Below are positions 1-8,935 of a DNA stretch of 39,094 nt, one piece after another (within the stretch, counting starts at the first letter, position 1; every line of letters starts with the position of its first letter). This DNA is from an uncultured Muribaculaceae bacterium (lineage in GTDB: Bacteria > Bacteroidota > Bacteroidia > Bacteroidales > Muribaculaceae): positions 1 through 39,094 of the forward strand of contig CANRPJ010000028.1 in the NCBI GenBank assembly GCA_947632485.1. The letters run 5' to 3'. Both the position numbers and the translations under genes were made by a program. The notes under the pieces are model-generated. The model was not told the origin of the DNA. It saw only the letters and a list, made by a program, of their open reading frames with translations, and ran no database searches.

Positions 1-571
1 AGGATTTACGTAATACATGCTTTATTATTTGGATTTCTGCATTACCTATGGCATTATCACACCACATGTGCATAAGGTTTTCCATTAATTTATAGGTATT
101 AGTTGCAGATAGATTCAGAAAACCAATTATCTTCAAAAGGCAATTCCTATTTTTTGTTCCAATGAAAAGCACTAAATCACTAATTAACGTATCCAATGCA
201 GCAATTGCCGACACAATTGACAGTCGATATAAAACTTGTCTGGTATTATCATAAACATCGTTATGATTTATTAGATTAACAACCTCTTTGATTCTTTCAT
301 CAAAAGAGAAAAAGCAATCATCTAGGGTATTATTCATAAATGGTGCTGTATTCCCCCTTTGCGAAACACTTCCTGACGCATAGTATTTCTTAAAAATAGT
401 AGGTGCTTTCTCTTCAGTAATAACCAGAAATGGCACTCCATTAATCTTCTCGTTTGGACCAATTACTTCTGCACCATCAGGAATACTGAACCGCGATCCC
501 AAAGATTTACATATAAAAAAGGGAGTATCCAGTATTACCATGGAACCATTAATGTAGACAGTAGGATTCAT
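1..571 (-). CDS. Hypothetical protein, third gene of restriction-like operon (partial, 3' end outside window)
   Basis: The minus strand stays open from an ATG at 571 to the window edge, giving 190 codons with no stop. The protein begins MNPTVYINGSMVILDTPFF. It has a beta-rich first third and then helical stretches, including one near IVSAIAALDTLISDLVLF. I do not recognise the family. The helical part loosely recalls HEPN-like bundles, but no R-x4-6-H motif is visible in the part present. The start lies only 25 bases after the stop of the helicase-methylase gene, so the two are probably co-transcribed and this may be a further component or regulator of that system. Base composition is clearly AT-rich compared with the metabolic genes further right, as is usual for transferred defence genes. 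Confidence 0.6.
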   Translation of the reverse strand, partial: MNPTVYINGSMVILDTPFFICKSLGSRFSIPDGAEVIGPNEKINGVPFLVITEEKAPTIFKKYYASGSVSQRGNTAPFMNNTLDDCFFSFDERIKEVVNLINHNDVYDNTRQVLYRLSIVSAIAALDTLISDLVLFIGTKNRNCLLKIIGFLNLSATNTYKLMENLMHMWCDNAIGNAEIQIIKHVLRKS

Positions 572-596
572 ATTTCTACATAACTTTATTAAAGAC

Positions 597-3500
597 TCAC
601 ATGGGTTTAATCATTGATTCGATGAAGGCGATTTCGTTGTCGGAGAGATGATATTTCTCGTAGAGCTGCTTGTCAATCTCATCCACCGACTTGCTCCAGT
701 CAATATCGCTATTCTCCGTGAAGTCTTGCATCGGCACAAAACTCCAAGTATCCTTACTGTTATCCTGCGTCACCTTTAGAATTCCAAGCATAGTTCTTGC
801 GAATTTCGACCTGATGTATTTTAAGCAGGCTTCGGCATTACCTTCGGTGTTAAAAGCGCCGAAGGTAATGAATGATTGAGTAACCCCGATTAGGGGTTCC
901 CCGATTAGGGGTTCCCCGATTAGGGGGGTCGATAAGACTTCGCCTATTGACCCCGAGCCATTCGACTTGGGTACGATTACCTTATATTTATGCAAATTAT
1001 CATTCTTTTCAACATATTTTTGTGAGATGTAGCGGTAAACACGTTTATTAGAGATAAGCCCTAATATTTTATATGATTCCTCAAGATTCTTCTCAGAAAA
1101 TAATTCTAACAACTGAAAAATAGAAGTAGTAAGTCGTCGTTCGTTGCCACCACTTCCTATTTTACTTCTTAGATTTGGAAAGTCGGTATATAATGCTTCA
1201 AGGTTAAATTTATTTTGAGCATATATTATCGAATCAATAGACTCGAATTCATCTCCCTTAACTTTATTAAGGATTGAATTAAGTTCTGGAAAATGTGTGT
1301 AGTGCCCAATTTTTCCGTAGTTTGCGGTAGCATTATACATAGTTACGGTAACACCCCCTTTTATATCCACATTGGGAAAAACTTCGGTACTATTTTGCCT
1401 GCACCACACTACTTTGAAATGAATATCATTTAGAATTTTTTCATTCCACTCTTTAGGTGTTTTACCGGCTTTAAATAAAAAACGAGCAGGAGTTATAAGA
1501 GTCGATAATGGCGCAACCTTTGATGCCAATTCAATAAACCGCCAATAAACCGGCTCATCACTTGTGCCTTCTTTTACTTCCTGATACGGAGGGTTTCCTA
1601 CTATTGCGTTAATTTTCACGTTCTTTCCTACTAAGTCGCCCACTTTCTTGATAAAGAGGTCGGGCTGGTTCTTGATTTTGTTGATTAAGTCGTCCGGTGC
1701 CCACATATTGGTCTTACCTTTGCGAAAGCCCAGTAGGGTTCGACGGGTAATGGCTTTTGCCATTGGAGTCTTGCAGATAATAAAGATGTTTTCGGCAATG
1801 GCTGCATCCCATATTGCCAGATGTTCTTCGGGAGTTTCGGGGGAGAACATGGCATTACGCAGCCTCGAGCGGTAGACGTTATAGGCGAGATAGAGCGGAT
1901 AAAGACCCGACTTTGAATTGATTTCGAGCAGGTGACTATCAGGAGTGAAAACATCAGCCGTAACGTCGCCACGGTCGACAAAGCGAGGTTCTTCAATAGT
2001 TTCCGAGAAGTTCTCATTGAAGAATGTATAACCGCCGAGAGTATCGCTCATGTGCATATTTACCACACGCCACGGAGTTAAGACAGTTTCCTTATCGGGG
2101 TTGCGGAAGGTGGCGAAGATAGCTGCGATGCGCTCGATACGTTCCTCGATAGAGAGGCGATCGGCAGCACGAGCCATTGCGCGGATACGCTTGGCAGCTG
2201 CTGTGAAGATGTCGGGGTCGTAATATTTCTTGAAGGCGTTGAAGCGTTGCTTGGTTACACCACGAGGCATAAACTCCTCCCACGACTGAGGGTCGATAAG
2301 CGAAGTGAAGTTGTCGATAGTCAATTCTTCATCTTCGTTCTCAACCTTAGCTCCGTAAATCATCAAAGGCATACGGATAGAGATGCCGCGAAGAATTGAG
2401 ATAGCGTCTTCCTTGACTTTCTTCTTTTTCTTCAATTCTTCCAGACGAGCCTTTTCTTCCTCGGTAAGTTCTCGTTTCTTCTTCTTTTCGAGTTTTTCTT
2501 TTTCGGCATATTCCTCGTTGGTAAGCCCTTGGTCGTTAACTGTGATTTCGTTGCTGCGCCCCATCGCCTTAGTCTGACCGATAATGCCTTTCAGTTCGTC
2601 AAACTCCTTTATGTCAACGTCGGTCAGGCGCATTAATTCATCGTTGTAGAGGTAGCCGTCCTCAAAACCGTTCTGCACCACGCGCTCCACATAAACGCGC
2701 TTAAGCTGCTGAAGCATGTGCTCGGTGTCGAGCTGTTTCATTTGGCTACCCTCCACTGAGATAATCGGGCAGAAATTCAGGAACTCGCCTAATTGTCGGC
2801 GGTCAGACTCGCCCTGCTTACCCACCTTACGAGAAATCTTGGCGGTTTCGGCAAGCACTTTTAGAGTACGGTCGGGAGCGAAGTCAAACACATAGCAATC
2901 TTCTTTTACACGTCCGTTGATGGTTGCCGGGGTCTGCACACGGAAGATTGTCTGCATATATGCCGAAGCTGCGGTATTGAAACTACCCGAAAGCATAAAC
3001 ACACCGGTCCACGGTTTGACGCTGACGCCTGTTGTCAGTCGTCCGCATGAAATGGTTATAGTGCGTGTTTGGTCGGGATCTTTGCCGATAGCTTTCTCAA
3101 CCTTTCGGAGTGCTTCTTCGTTGGCTTCTTCCTCATCGCCGTCTCCGGCTACATTGACAATCTCAAACATCCCGAAGACGGGGTGATTTTTGAGCATAGC
3201 CGAAAGAGCCTTTGCCGACTTCACACCTGGAACCATCCAGAGCGTATGACGGAAGATGTCGCGGTAGCGTTTGTTGGCAAAAGGATACATGCTTTCCTCA
3301 TCAGTCTTGGTGAGCAGATTGAGGAAGTTTTCAACGTGATGTTTATGCACAAACTCGCCGTTGTCGTTAGTACGGAAGAACTCGCGGAAGTTGAAAGCGA
3401 TATCCTCGTCGGCATATTCCTTCATCAACCGTCCGAGGTCATAGGTGTAAATATTGAGGCGAGGGAGACCTGCGTATGGGTTATGGTCGCCTGGGTGCAG

Positions 3501-4538
3501 CTCATCCCACTGCGACTTTGCCCTTTGCTCCATAACATAATCCCACGTATAAATTTCGTCCTCCTTGAAATCATCAAGTAGATTGAAAGGTGTACCGCTC
3601 AATCGCAGAACTTTGGTGTCCTTCTTAGTCAGCTCCGCCATCACAGCCTTACCGAGTTCTGTCTGCGTACCCTCGTGGGCTTCATCTACAATGATGAAAT
3701 CCCACGGCGTTGAGAAAATATCGTTGTTCTTGTCGAAGTTGCCTCCCACGAGTTCCGAGCCACGCAAGTCTTGCATCGAAGCAAAATAGACATAGCGATT
3801 AGCTCTCGCTCTTGCTCTCGTTTCGAGCGATAGGAACGTTTCACCATTGGTCTTTGAGCCATAAAGAAAATCGGGAGTGTCGTAGAAAATCTTTTGGAAG
3901 TCTTCATACCAACCTGTATCGACAACCGGGCGATGAGTTAAAATAAGCACACGGCGGAAATCGCCACGTTCTTTCACTACTTCGAGAGCCGAGAGAGTTT
4001 TGCCGAAACGCATTTTGGCGTTCCACAGCATTTGATTACCCTTTTTGAACTGCTTGATGGTTTTGTCGATAGCCTCGCGCTGCTCCGGGCGGAAGATGAT
4101 TGGCGACTGCCCGACGGAGATGTCGGCAGCATGGAGAGCTTTTCGTCCCTCCTTTACGGCGGCGATTGCTTTCTTTGCGGTTTCAAGGTCGCAACAAAAC
4201 CATTCGTTAGCCCCGTTAACTTGGTCGAACTCTTTGCGTTTGATACCACTGCGAAGCAAAACGTCGTGGACTTCCTTATCATTAAAGCCGAGGACAGCAC
4301 CTCCACGGACTGTAATTGCAATTTCGGTATGCAAAAGGTCGTAGGCAATACCGGCAGTCTTGGTGTATTGGTCTATACGGGCCTTTGCCGCCTTATTGAG
4401 AGCGGAACTGTTTGGTGGCAATGTAATGTTGCCGTCCTCAAAAGTAGCCTCTCCAATTTTCAGGCAATCCTTGTGAGCCGCGTCTGGGATGCGGAACACA
4501 TATATCAGCTTGGGTTTTAGAGATGAAAAATATTCCAT
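597..4538 (-). CDS. GIY-YIG-like nuclease / SF2 helicase / Eco57I-type adenine methylase fusion (restriction-modification protein)
   Basis: This 1313-residue protein combines three activities. Residues 10-130 resemble the T5orf172/MUG113 branch of GIY-YIG nucleases (IYVFRIPD, KIGEA, later NEWF). Residues 150-550 are a superfamily 2 translocase: Walker A variant MRFGKT (176-181), DEAH (285-288), SGTPFN (314-319), TGVSV (503-507) and the motif VI-like QTIFRVQ (529-535). A very charged Lys/Glu linker covers about 675-712. Residues 860-1080 carry N6-adenine methylase motifs: motif I-like LEINSKSGLYPLY (871-883) and NPPY (982-985). The C-terminal part should hold the target recognition domain and contains the LIGEP repeat at 1206-1218. 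The order nuclease-helicase-methylase-recognition recalls single-chain type ISP enzymes, which use a different nuclease domain. It starts 7 bases after the stop of the partner gene, which argues for co-expression. DNA cleavage by the N-terminal domain is inferred. Confidence 0.85.
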   Translation of the reverse strand: MEYFSSLKPKLIYVFRIPDAAHKDCLKIGEATFEDGNITLPPNSSALNKAAKARIDQYTKTAGIAYDLLHTEIAITVRGGAVLGFNDKEVHDVLLRSGIKRKEFDQVNGANEWFCCDLETAKKAIAAVKEGRKALHAADISVGQSPIIFRPEQREAIDKTIKQFKKGNQMLWNAKMRFGKTLSALEVVKERGDFRRVLILTHRPVVDTGWYEDFQKIFYDTPDFLYGSKTNGETFLSLETRARARANRYVYFASMQDLRGSELVGGNFDKNNDIFSTPWDFIIVDEAHEGTQTELGKAVMAELTKKDTKVLRLSGTPFNLLDDFKEDEIYTWDYVMEQRAKSQWDELHPGDHNPYAGLPRLNIYTYDLGRLMKEYADEDIAFNFREFFRTNDNGEFVHKHHVENFLNLLTKTDEESMYPFANKRYRDIFRHTLWMVPGVKSAKALSAMLKNHPVFGMFEIVNVAGDGDEEEANEEALRKVEKAIGKDPDQTRTITISCGRLTTGVSVKPWTGVFMLSGSFNTAASAYMQTIFRVQTPATINGRVKEDCYVFDFAPDRTLKVLAETAKISRKVGKQGESDRRQLGEFLNFCPIISVEGSQMKQLDTEHMLQQLKRVYVERVVQNGFEDGYLYNDELMRLTDVDIKEFDELKGIIGQTKAMGRSNEITVNDQGLTNEEYAEKEKLEKKKKRELTEEEKARLEELKKKKKVKEDAISILRGISIRMPLMIYGAKVENEDEELTIDNFTSLIDPQSWEEFMPRGVTKQRFNAFKKYYDPDIFTAAAKRIRAMARAADRLSIEERIERIAAIFATFRNPDKETVLTPWRVVNMHMSDTLGGYTFFNENFSETIEEPRFVDRGDVTADVFTPDSHLLEINSKSGLYPLYLAYNVYRSRLRNAMFSPETPEEHLAIWDAAIAENIFIICKTPMAKAITRRTLLGFRKGKTNMWAPDDLINKIKNQPDLFIKKVGDLVGKNVKINAIVGNPPYQEVKEGTSDEPVYWRFIELASKVAPLSTLITPARFLFKAGKTPKEWNEKILNDIHFKVVWCRQNSTEVFPNVDIKGGVTVTMYNATANYGKIGHYTHFPELNSILNKVKGDEFESIDSIIYAQNKFNLEALYTDFPNLRSKIGSGGNERRLTTSIFQLLELFSEKNLEESYKILGLISNKRVYRYISQKYVEKNDNLHKYKVIVPKSNGSGSIGEVLSTPLIGEPLIGEPLIGVTQSFITFGAFNTEGNAEACLKYIRSKFARTMLGILKVTQDNSKDTWSFVPMQDFTENSDIDWSKSVDEIDKQLYEKYHLSDNEIAFIESMIKPM
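884..926 (-). repeat. In-frame 15-base tandem repeat in the methylase recognition region
   Basis: The 15-base unit CCCCGATTAGGGGTT (plus strand) occurs at 884-898 and 899-913, followed by 13 bases of a third copy at 914-926. Read on the minus strand it encodes LIGEP-LIGEP-LIG at residues 1206-1218 of the helicase-methylase. As the unit is a multiple of three, gain or loss of a copy changes spacing by five residues without breaking the frame. Confidence 0.9.
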
Positions 4539-4545
4539 AAGCTGA

Positions 4546-5553
4546 TTATTTTATGAGGTCAATAAATCTAATGGGTTCTTTATGCTTAACTTGCGATGAA
4601 GTAACATCGTTGGGCCAGTCCACAATCTTGGCATATATGCCGTTGTGCTTCTTAATGTCCCCATCTTTACAGCCTAGGCATTGGCTGACAGTAACGGTTT
4701 CGCCAAATAAGTTTTGAACAATAGTGCGACGCTCTCCGCACGAATTGGGGATAACTCCTTTTAATCCGTCCATCTGCCATATATTCCATGAAATAATATA
4801 GGCAATTCCGGGTAGGGATTGCTTCGGGAGCTCACGACCGAATTTTGCTCGGTAATAGTCGCAGATAGTATAAAGAAGATTTTCGCGAGCGAGGACTAGA
4901 TTATCGCCCTGCCATTCGTAGCCGTATATAGAACGTAGTGCTGCCTTAGCAGCCGCAAGCCACTCTCCGGATTTTTCAGTATTTTCAGAAACCACGCGCA
5001 GTTTGCGGTCGAGTAAGCCTATGCGCATTTCAACCGGTAGTGGCTGTCCGCTGACGGTGTCATAGCGACTTACGAGATATGGGGCTTCGCCACAAGTTAT
5101 TTCAAGGCGATTTTCAGCAACATAATCTTGCCAAGTCTTGCCGTCGGGGAATTCAATCTTACCCTCTGACGGAATCCATGAGTGCGAGCCGTCGAGGTTA
5201 TCAATTTCGGTATTGAACACGTTCTCGCGTCCAAACCAAGCGTTGTCGACGAGATTGTTTTGCTTATTGCAAATCCATGAGGGAGTGAACACTTCCGCCA
5301 TTTCACGACTACGTTGCTGTTGTTGTTGACGCGATTTCAAGGCACGTGGCACTATTACCGAACCATTTTCTCCTGTAATAGCCTCAATGGTTATCTGGTC
5401 GGAGAATTGATAACCGGCTCCACGATCGGCATAGTTATCAGTTGCCCAAAAGATATTACCTTTAGTGGTATGGTCTTTGAGCAACGTAGCGAGCAATTCG
5501 GGCGAAATTGCCAGAATATCATTCTCTTTTATGTCAACTTGCTGCAATTTCAT
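4546..5553 (-). CDS. Methylase-like partner of the restriction-modification system (subunit M type)
   Basis: From the ATG at 5553 the protein is 335 residues and starts MKLQQVDIKEND. A stretch after a Gln-rich run reads AEVFTPSWICNKQNN. This matches the FTP-type motif X found near the start of N6-adenine methylases. LEITCGEAPYLVSRYD may correspond to a SAM-binding region. I see no NPPY/DPPY catalytic motif, which is present in the neighbouring 1313-residue protein, so this looks like a companion subunit and not a complete methylase. Similar proteins are often annotated as restriction endonuclease subunit M. The same frame stays coding-like upstream of 5553 to about 5595, where it meets an amber codon, and continues beyond it to an ATG at 5661. 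The true start is therefore uncertain. Transcribed minus, directly before the helicase-methylase gene. Confidence 0.75.
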   Translation of the reverse strand: MKLQQVDIKENDILAISPELLATLLKDHTTKGNIFWATDNYADRGAGYQFSDQITIEAITGENGSVIVPRALKSRQQQQQRSREMAEVFTPSWICNKQNNLVDNAWFGRENVFNTEIDNLDGSHSWIPSEGKIEFPDGKTWQDYVAENRLEITCGEAPYLVSRYDTVSGQPLPVEMRIGLLDRKLRVVSENTEKSGEWLAAAKAALRSIYGYEWQGDNLVLARENLLYTICDYYRAKFGRELPKQSLPGIAYIISWNIWQMDGLKGVIPNSCGERRTIVQNLFGETVTVSQCLGCKDGDIKKHNGIYAKIVDWPNDVTSSQVKHKEPIRFIDLIK

Positions 5554-5595
5554 ACTTAAAAAGTGAAGACGAACAAAGCTCTCCAAGTTGACTTT

Positions 5596-5661
5596 CTAAA
5601 ATAAGATCTTCGTATCGGATTTCTTGGAGAGATCTTTTACTTCACTCTGCTTGATAGGCAT
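5596..5661 (-). other. 21-codon leader reading frame ending in an in-frame amber codon before the partner gene
   Basis: An ATG at 5661 opens MPIKQSEVKDLSKKSDTKI-LF and stops at TAG (5596-5598). The partner gene is in the same frame, and its frame continues from 5595 with KVNLESFVRLHF before the ATG at 5553. The ATG at 5661 lies about 29 bases after a -7 box, the usual place for a real start, whereas the ATG at 5553 would have a long leader. Either the partner gene once began at 5661 and carries a nonsense change, or this is a short leader peptide. Confidence 0.5.
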
Positions 5662-5689
5662 TCTTTTAATCTTCGTTTATTGGTAGTTA

Positions 5690-5697
5690 CAAAGGTA
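5690..5697 (-). promoter_or_regulatory. Putative Bacteroidetes -7 promoter box for the restriction operon
   Basis: The minus strand reads TACCTTTG, a match to TAnnTTTG. No clear TTTG -33 box is seen at the usual distance. Transcription would begin near 5683, about 22 bases before the ATG at 5661. Confidence 0.45.
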
Positions 5698-6050
5698 AGA
5701 ATTTTTTTGATTATCGGATAGCTTCACACCATATCGGAATTTTCAGGAGGATTAAGCGGGAATGAGCGGGATTTATCGGGATTAAGCTTGTATTTTTTGG
5801 ACTACGAGATTATGAGCCCGTACCTCCGGCACTCTTTCGCATAGAGGGCACTCAACCGGGCACTCGCTTCGCTCAGACCCGGTTTCCCTATATCTTCATA
5901 TCTTCGCGCCTCGCGGCGCTCGGAGGGTAGGAGCAATCGGAGCTATCAGGGAAAGCAGGGATTTGAGCTGAAGCTCAAAGGCTTTGACAAAATAACCGAT
6001 ACTCATAAATCGAAGGAATCTGGAGGATTAGGGGGTTAAAAGAGGAAAGG
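5698..6050. other. Intergenic region without a recognisable gene
   Basis: This stretch of about 350 bases separates the restriction operon from frdB. It begins with a degenerate GC-AT repeat (GGATTAAGCGGG-like units, roughly 5747-5786). It continues with GC-rich sequence containing CGCTTCGCTC- and CCTCGCGGCGCTCGG-like self-complementary words near 5850-5925. No open frame with coding character, RNA gene or promoter with both boxes was seen. Confidence 0.5.
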
Positions 6051-6083
6051 AATCGCCCCGATGGAAGGACCATCGGGGCGATT
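6051..6083 (-). terminator. Terminator of the frdCAB operon
   Basis: A perfect 14-base stem (6051-6064 with 6070-6083) closes a 5-base loop about 35 bases after the frdB stop. On the minus strand the stem is followed by a pyrimidine-rich tract (CCTTTCCTCTTTT). Confidence 0.8.
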
Positions 6084-6117
6084 AAATTATTGGCTTCGCA
6101 GCCTTTGTGCTAAGGGG

Positions 6118-6876
6118 TTATTCCTTGCACTTGGCGGCGATGTACTGGCGGTTCATGCGGCCGATGTTGTAGAGCTTGATGTTTTTGGGGCATTCGGCGG
6201 AGCAGGCACCGGTGTTGGTGCAGTTGCCGAAGCCGAGCTCGTCCATCTTCTCTACCATGGCACGCACACGGCGATCTTTCTCTACCTGACCCTGGGGCAG
6301 GAGAGCGAACTGACTCACCTTGGCGCTGACGAAGAGCATCGCGGAACCGTTCTTGCAGGCAGCTACGCAAGCACCGCAGCCGATGCAGGTAGCTGAGTCC
6401 ATAGCCTCGTCGGCGGCAGCCTTTGAGATGGGAATTGAGTTGGCATCCTGAGCGCCACCGCAGTTGAAGGATACGTAACCTCCTGCCTGCTGGATTTTGT
6501 CGAAGGCGTTGCGGTCTACCATCAGGTCTTTGATCACGGGGAACGCAGCTGAGCGCCAGGGCTCAACGGTGATAGTCTCGCCATCGGCGAAGCGACGCAT
6601 ATAGAGCTGGCACGTGGTAGCTCCTGTAGCGGGTCCGTGGGGGTGACCGTTGATATAGAGCGAGCACATGCCGCAGATGCCTTCGCGGCAGTCGTGGTCG
6701 AATACGATGGGCTCCTCGCCGCGCTCAATGAGCGATTCGTTGAGGATATCGAGTGTCTCCAGGAAGGACGTGTCGGGCGTGGTCTCAACGTCCGGATAAG
6801 TCACGAAACCTCCTTTTCCCTTCGGGCCGGCCTGACGCCACACCTTCAGGTTGACTTTCATTATGCTATCTTCCAT
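6118..6876 (-). CDS. frdB: Fumarate reductase / succinate dehydrogenase iron-sulfur subunit
   Basis: This 252-residue electron-transfer subunit passes electrons between the membrane cytochrome b and the FAD subunit. The N-terminal plant-type ferredoxin domain has the [2Fe-2S] ligands C63, C68, C71 and C89 (CREGICGMC, then TTC). The C-terminal domain has two further cysteine clusters, [11 protein letters not shown] (164-174) and [12 protein letters not shown] (from 219), which bind the 4Fe-4S and 3Fe-4S centres. Length is normal for the family. The start at 6876 gives [10 protein letters not shown]; the ATG at 6861 (MKVNLKVW) is a reasonable alternative. It is the last gene of frdCAB, with 24 bases separating it from frdA. 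In fermenting Bacteroidales this complex normally works as fumarate reductase, reducing fumarate to succinate; the sequence alone cannot tell it from sdhB. Confidence 0.95.
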   Translation of the reverse strand: MEDSIMKVNLKVWRQAGPKGKGGFVTYPDVETTPDTSFLETLDILNESLIERGEEPIVFDHDCREGICGMCSLYINGHPHGPATGATTCQLYMRRFADGETITVEPWRSAAFPVIKDLMVDRNAFDKIQQAGGYVSFNCGGAQDANSIPISKAAADEAMDSATCIGCGACVAACKNGSAMLFVSAKVSQFALLPQGQVEKDRRVRAMVEKMDELGFGNCTNTGACSAECPKNIKLYNIGRMNRQYIAAKCKE

Positions 6877-6900
6877 TGTGTTGTTTCGTTTTCAAAAGGT

Positions 6901-8922
6901 TTATGACTTATAGTTGCGCGTCTGCACCTTGATTGCCTCATAGTGGAGCGGCTCCTTGATGAGCGTGGGTGCCTCGGAATCGGATCCGGCATAATCCCAA
7001 CAGCTTACGTAGAAGCAATTTTCGTCGTCGCGCTTTGCCTCGCCTTCTTCCGTCTGATACTCGGTGCGGAAGTGGCCGCCGCAGCTCTCATTGCGCGAGA
7101 GGGCGTCGTAGGCCACGAGTTCTCCCATCGTAATGAAGTCGTTGAGGCGGAAGGCCTTGTCGAGCTCTATGTTCATGCCCTCTTTTGATCCGGGAATGAA
7201 GAGGTCGGTATCGAAGGTCTTGCGGAGCTCTTTGAGGCGAGCCAGAGCAGTCTCGAGGCTCTCCTTGTTGCGGGCCATACCTACATATTCCCACATGATG
7301 TGGCCGAGTTCCTTATGGATCGAATCAACCGAACGCTTGCCTCCGATAGCCATAAGGCGGTCCTGAGCTTCCTGGCATTTCTTCTCAGCCTCGTCGAACT
7401 CCGGCATATCAGTCTTGAAGCGGGGTACGGTGATCTGATCGCTGAGGTAGTTCTGGATCGTATAAGGCAGCACGAAATAGCCGTCGGCCAGACCCTGCAT
7501 CAGGGCGGAAGCGCCGAGACGGTTAGCGCCGTGGTCGGAGAAGTTGCACTCGCCGATAGCGAAGAGACCCTTTACGGAAGTCTGGAGCTCATAGTCAACC
7601 CAGATACCACCCATCGTATAGTGGATAGCGGGGAAGATCATCATAGGAGCGTAGTATTTCACGCCGTCGATCTCGTTGACGCCTGAGCCGGGGTTGACGT
7701 CGGTGATCTCCTCATACATATCGAAGAGGTTGCCGTAACGCTGACGCACTACGTCAAGGCCGAGACGGTTGATAGCCTCCGAGAAGTCGAGGAATACAGC
7801 CAGACCAGTGTTGTTGACACCATATCCGGCGTCGCAACGCTCCTTGGCAGCGCGGGAAGCTACGTCGCGGGGCACGAGGTTACCGAATGCGGGGTAGCGG
7901 CGCTCCAGATAGTAGTCGCGCTTCTCTTCCGGAATATCGTTGCCCTTGATCTCGCCGCGCTGGAGCTTCTTGGCATCTTCAATATCTTTGGGCACCCAGA
8001 TGCGGCCGTCGTTACGGAGCGACTCCGACATCAGAGTGAGCTTTGACTGCTTGTCGCCATGAACCGGAATACAGGTCGGGTGGATCTGCACATAAGCGGG
8101 GTTAGCGAAATAAGCTCCCTTGCGGTAGCAGGCCATAGCAGCGGAGCAGTTGCAGCCCATAGCGTTGGTAGAGAGGAAGTAGGCATTGCCATATCCGCCG
8201 GTAGCGATAACTACGGCATGGGCAGCGAAGCGCTCGAACTCACCCGTAACCAGGTTTTTGGCGATGATGCCGCGGGCGCGCTCTACTCCATCTTTATCCT
8301 TGATGAGCACTACATCGTGCATCTCATAGCGGTTGTAGCTCTTAACTTTGCCGAGCTGAATCTGGCGGTTGAGAGAAGAGTAAGCGCCGAGAAGCAGCTG
8401 CTGGCCGGTCTGACCCTTGGCATAGAAGGTACGGCTTACCTGAGCGCCACCAAATGAACGGTTGGCGAGCAGACCGCCGTATTCACGAGCGAAAGGTACG
8501 CCCTGAGCCACGCACTGGTCGATGATGTTGTTGGCTACCTCAGCAAGGCGGTAAACGTTGGCCTCGCGTGCACGATAGTCGCCACCCTTGACGGTGTCGT
8601 AGAAAAGACGATATACGCTGTCGCCGTCGTTCTGATAATTCTTGGCGGCGTTGATACCACCCTGAGCGGCGATCGAGTGAGCGCGGCGGGGGCTATCCTG
8701 TATGCAGAAGTTGAGCACGTTGAAGCCCAGTTCGGCGAGGGTAGATGCGGCGGAAGCGCCAGCAAGACCCGTGCCAACCACGATCACGTCGAGACGGCGC
8801 TTGTTGGCGGGGTTGACGAGCTTCTGGTGTGCCTTATAATTGGTCCATTTCTCAGCGACAGGACCCTCCGGGATTTTCGACATCTCCGGACTCATTACCT
8901 TGACTTGTTCTTTCATTTCCAT
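6901..8922 (-). CDS. frdA: Fumarate reductase / succinate dehydrogenase flavoprotein subunit
   Basis: This 673-residue catalytic subunit interconverts fumarate and succinate. The FAD-binding Rossmann motif GTGLAG is at 50-55. The covalent FAD-attachment histidine is in the HSIAAQGG motif (82-89). Downstream are the active-site region with IHPTCIP and a second FAD-contact motif, [14 protein letters not shown]. Length fits the longer version used with diheme cytochrome b subunits. The start [10 protein letters not shown] lies 13 bases after the frdC stop; a later Met (MSKIPEG) is a possible alternative start because the region before [10 protein letters not shown] is variable. It sits on the cytoplasmic face of the inner membrane with FrdB. 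Confidence 0.96.
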   Translation of the reverse strand: MEMKEQVKVMSPEMSKIPEGPVAEKWTNYKAHQKLVNPANKRRLDVIVVGTGLAGASAASTLAELGFNVLNFCIQDSPRRAHSIAAQGGINAAKNYQNDGDSVYRLFYDTVKGGDYRAREANVYRLAEVANNIIDQCVAQGVPFAREYGGLLANRSFGGAQVSRTFYAKGQTGQQLLLGAYSSLNRQIQLGKVKSYNRYEMHDVVLIKDKDGVERARGIIAKNLVTGEFERFAAHAVVIATGGYGNAYFLSTNAMGCNCSAAMACYRKGAYFANPAYVQIHPTCIPVHGDKQSKLTLMSESLRNDGRIWVPKDIEDAKKLQRGEIKGNDIPEEKRDYYLERRYPAFGNLVPRDVASRAAKERCDAGYGVNNTGLAVFLDFSEAINRLGLDVVRQRYGNLFDMYEEITDVNPGSGVNEIDGVKYYAPMMIFPAIHYTMGGIWVDYELQTSVKGLFAIGECNFSDHGANRLGASALMQGLADGYFVLPYTIQNYLSDQITVPRFKTDMPEFDEAEKKCQEAQDRLMAIGGKRSVDSIHKELGHIMWEYVGMARNKESLETALARLKELRKTFDTDLFIPGSKEGMNIELDKAFRLNDFITMGELVAYDALSRNESCGGHFRTEYQTEEGEAKRDDENCFYVSCWDYAGSDSEAPTLIKEPLHYEAIKVQTRNYKS

Positions 8923-8935
8923 ATCGCTTTGCGGA

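Noticed and set aside
884..926. Possible CRISPR-like array
   Set aside because: The 15-base units are directly adjacent, have no spacers, and encode an in-frame peptide repeat.
5747..5786. Possible regulatory iterons in the intergenic region
   Set aside because: The GGATTAAGCGGG-like units are too degenerate and short, and no adjacent replication or regulator gene supports a role.
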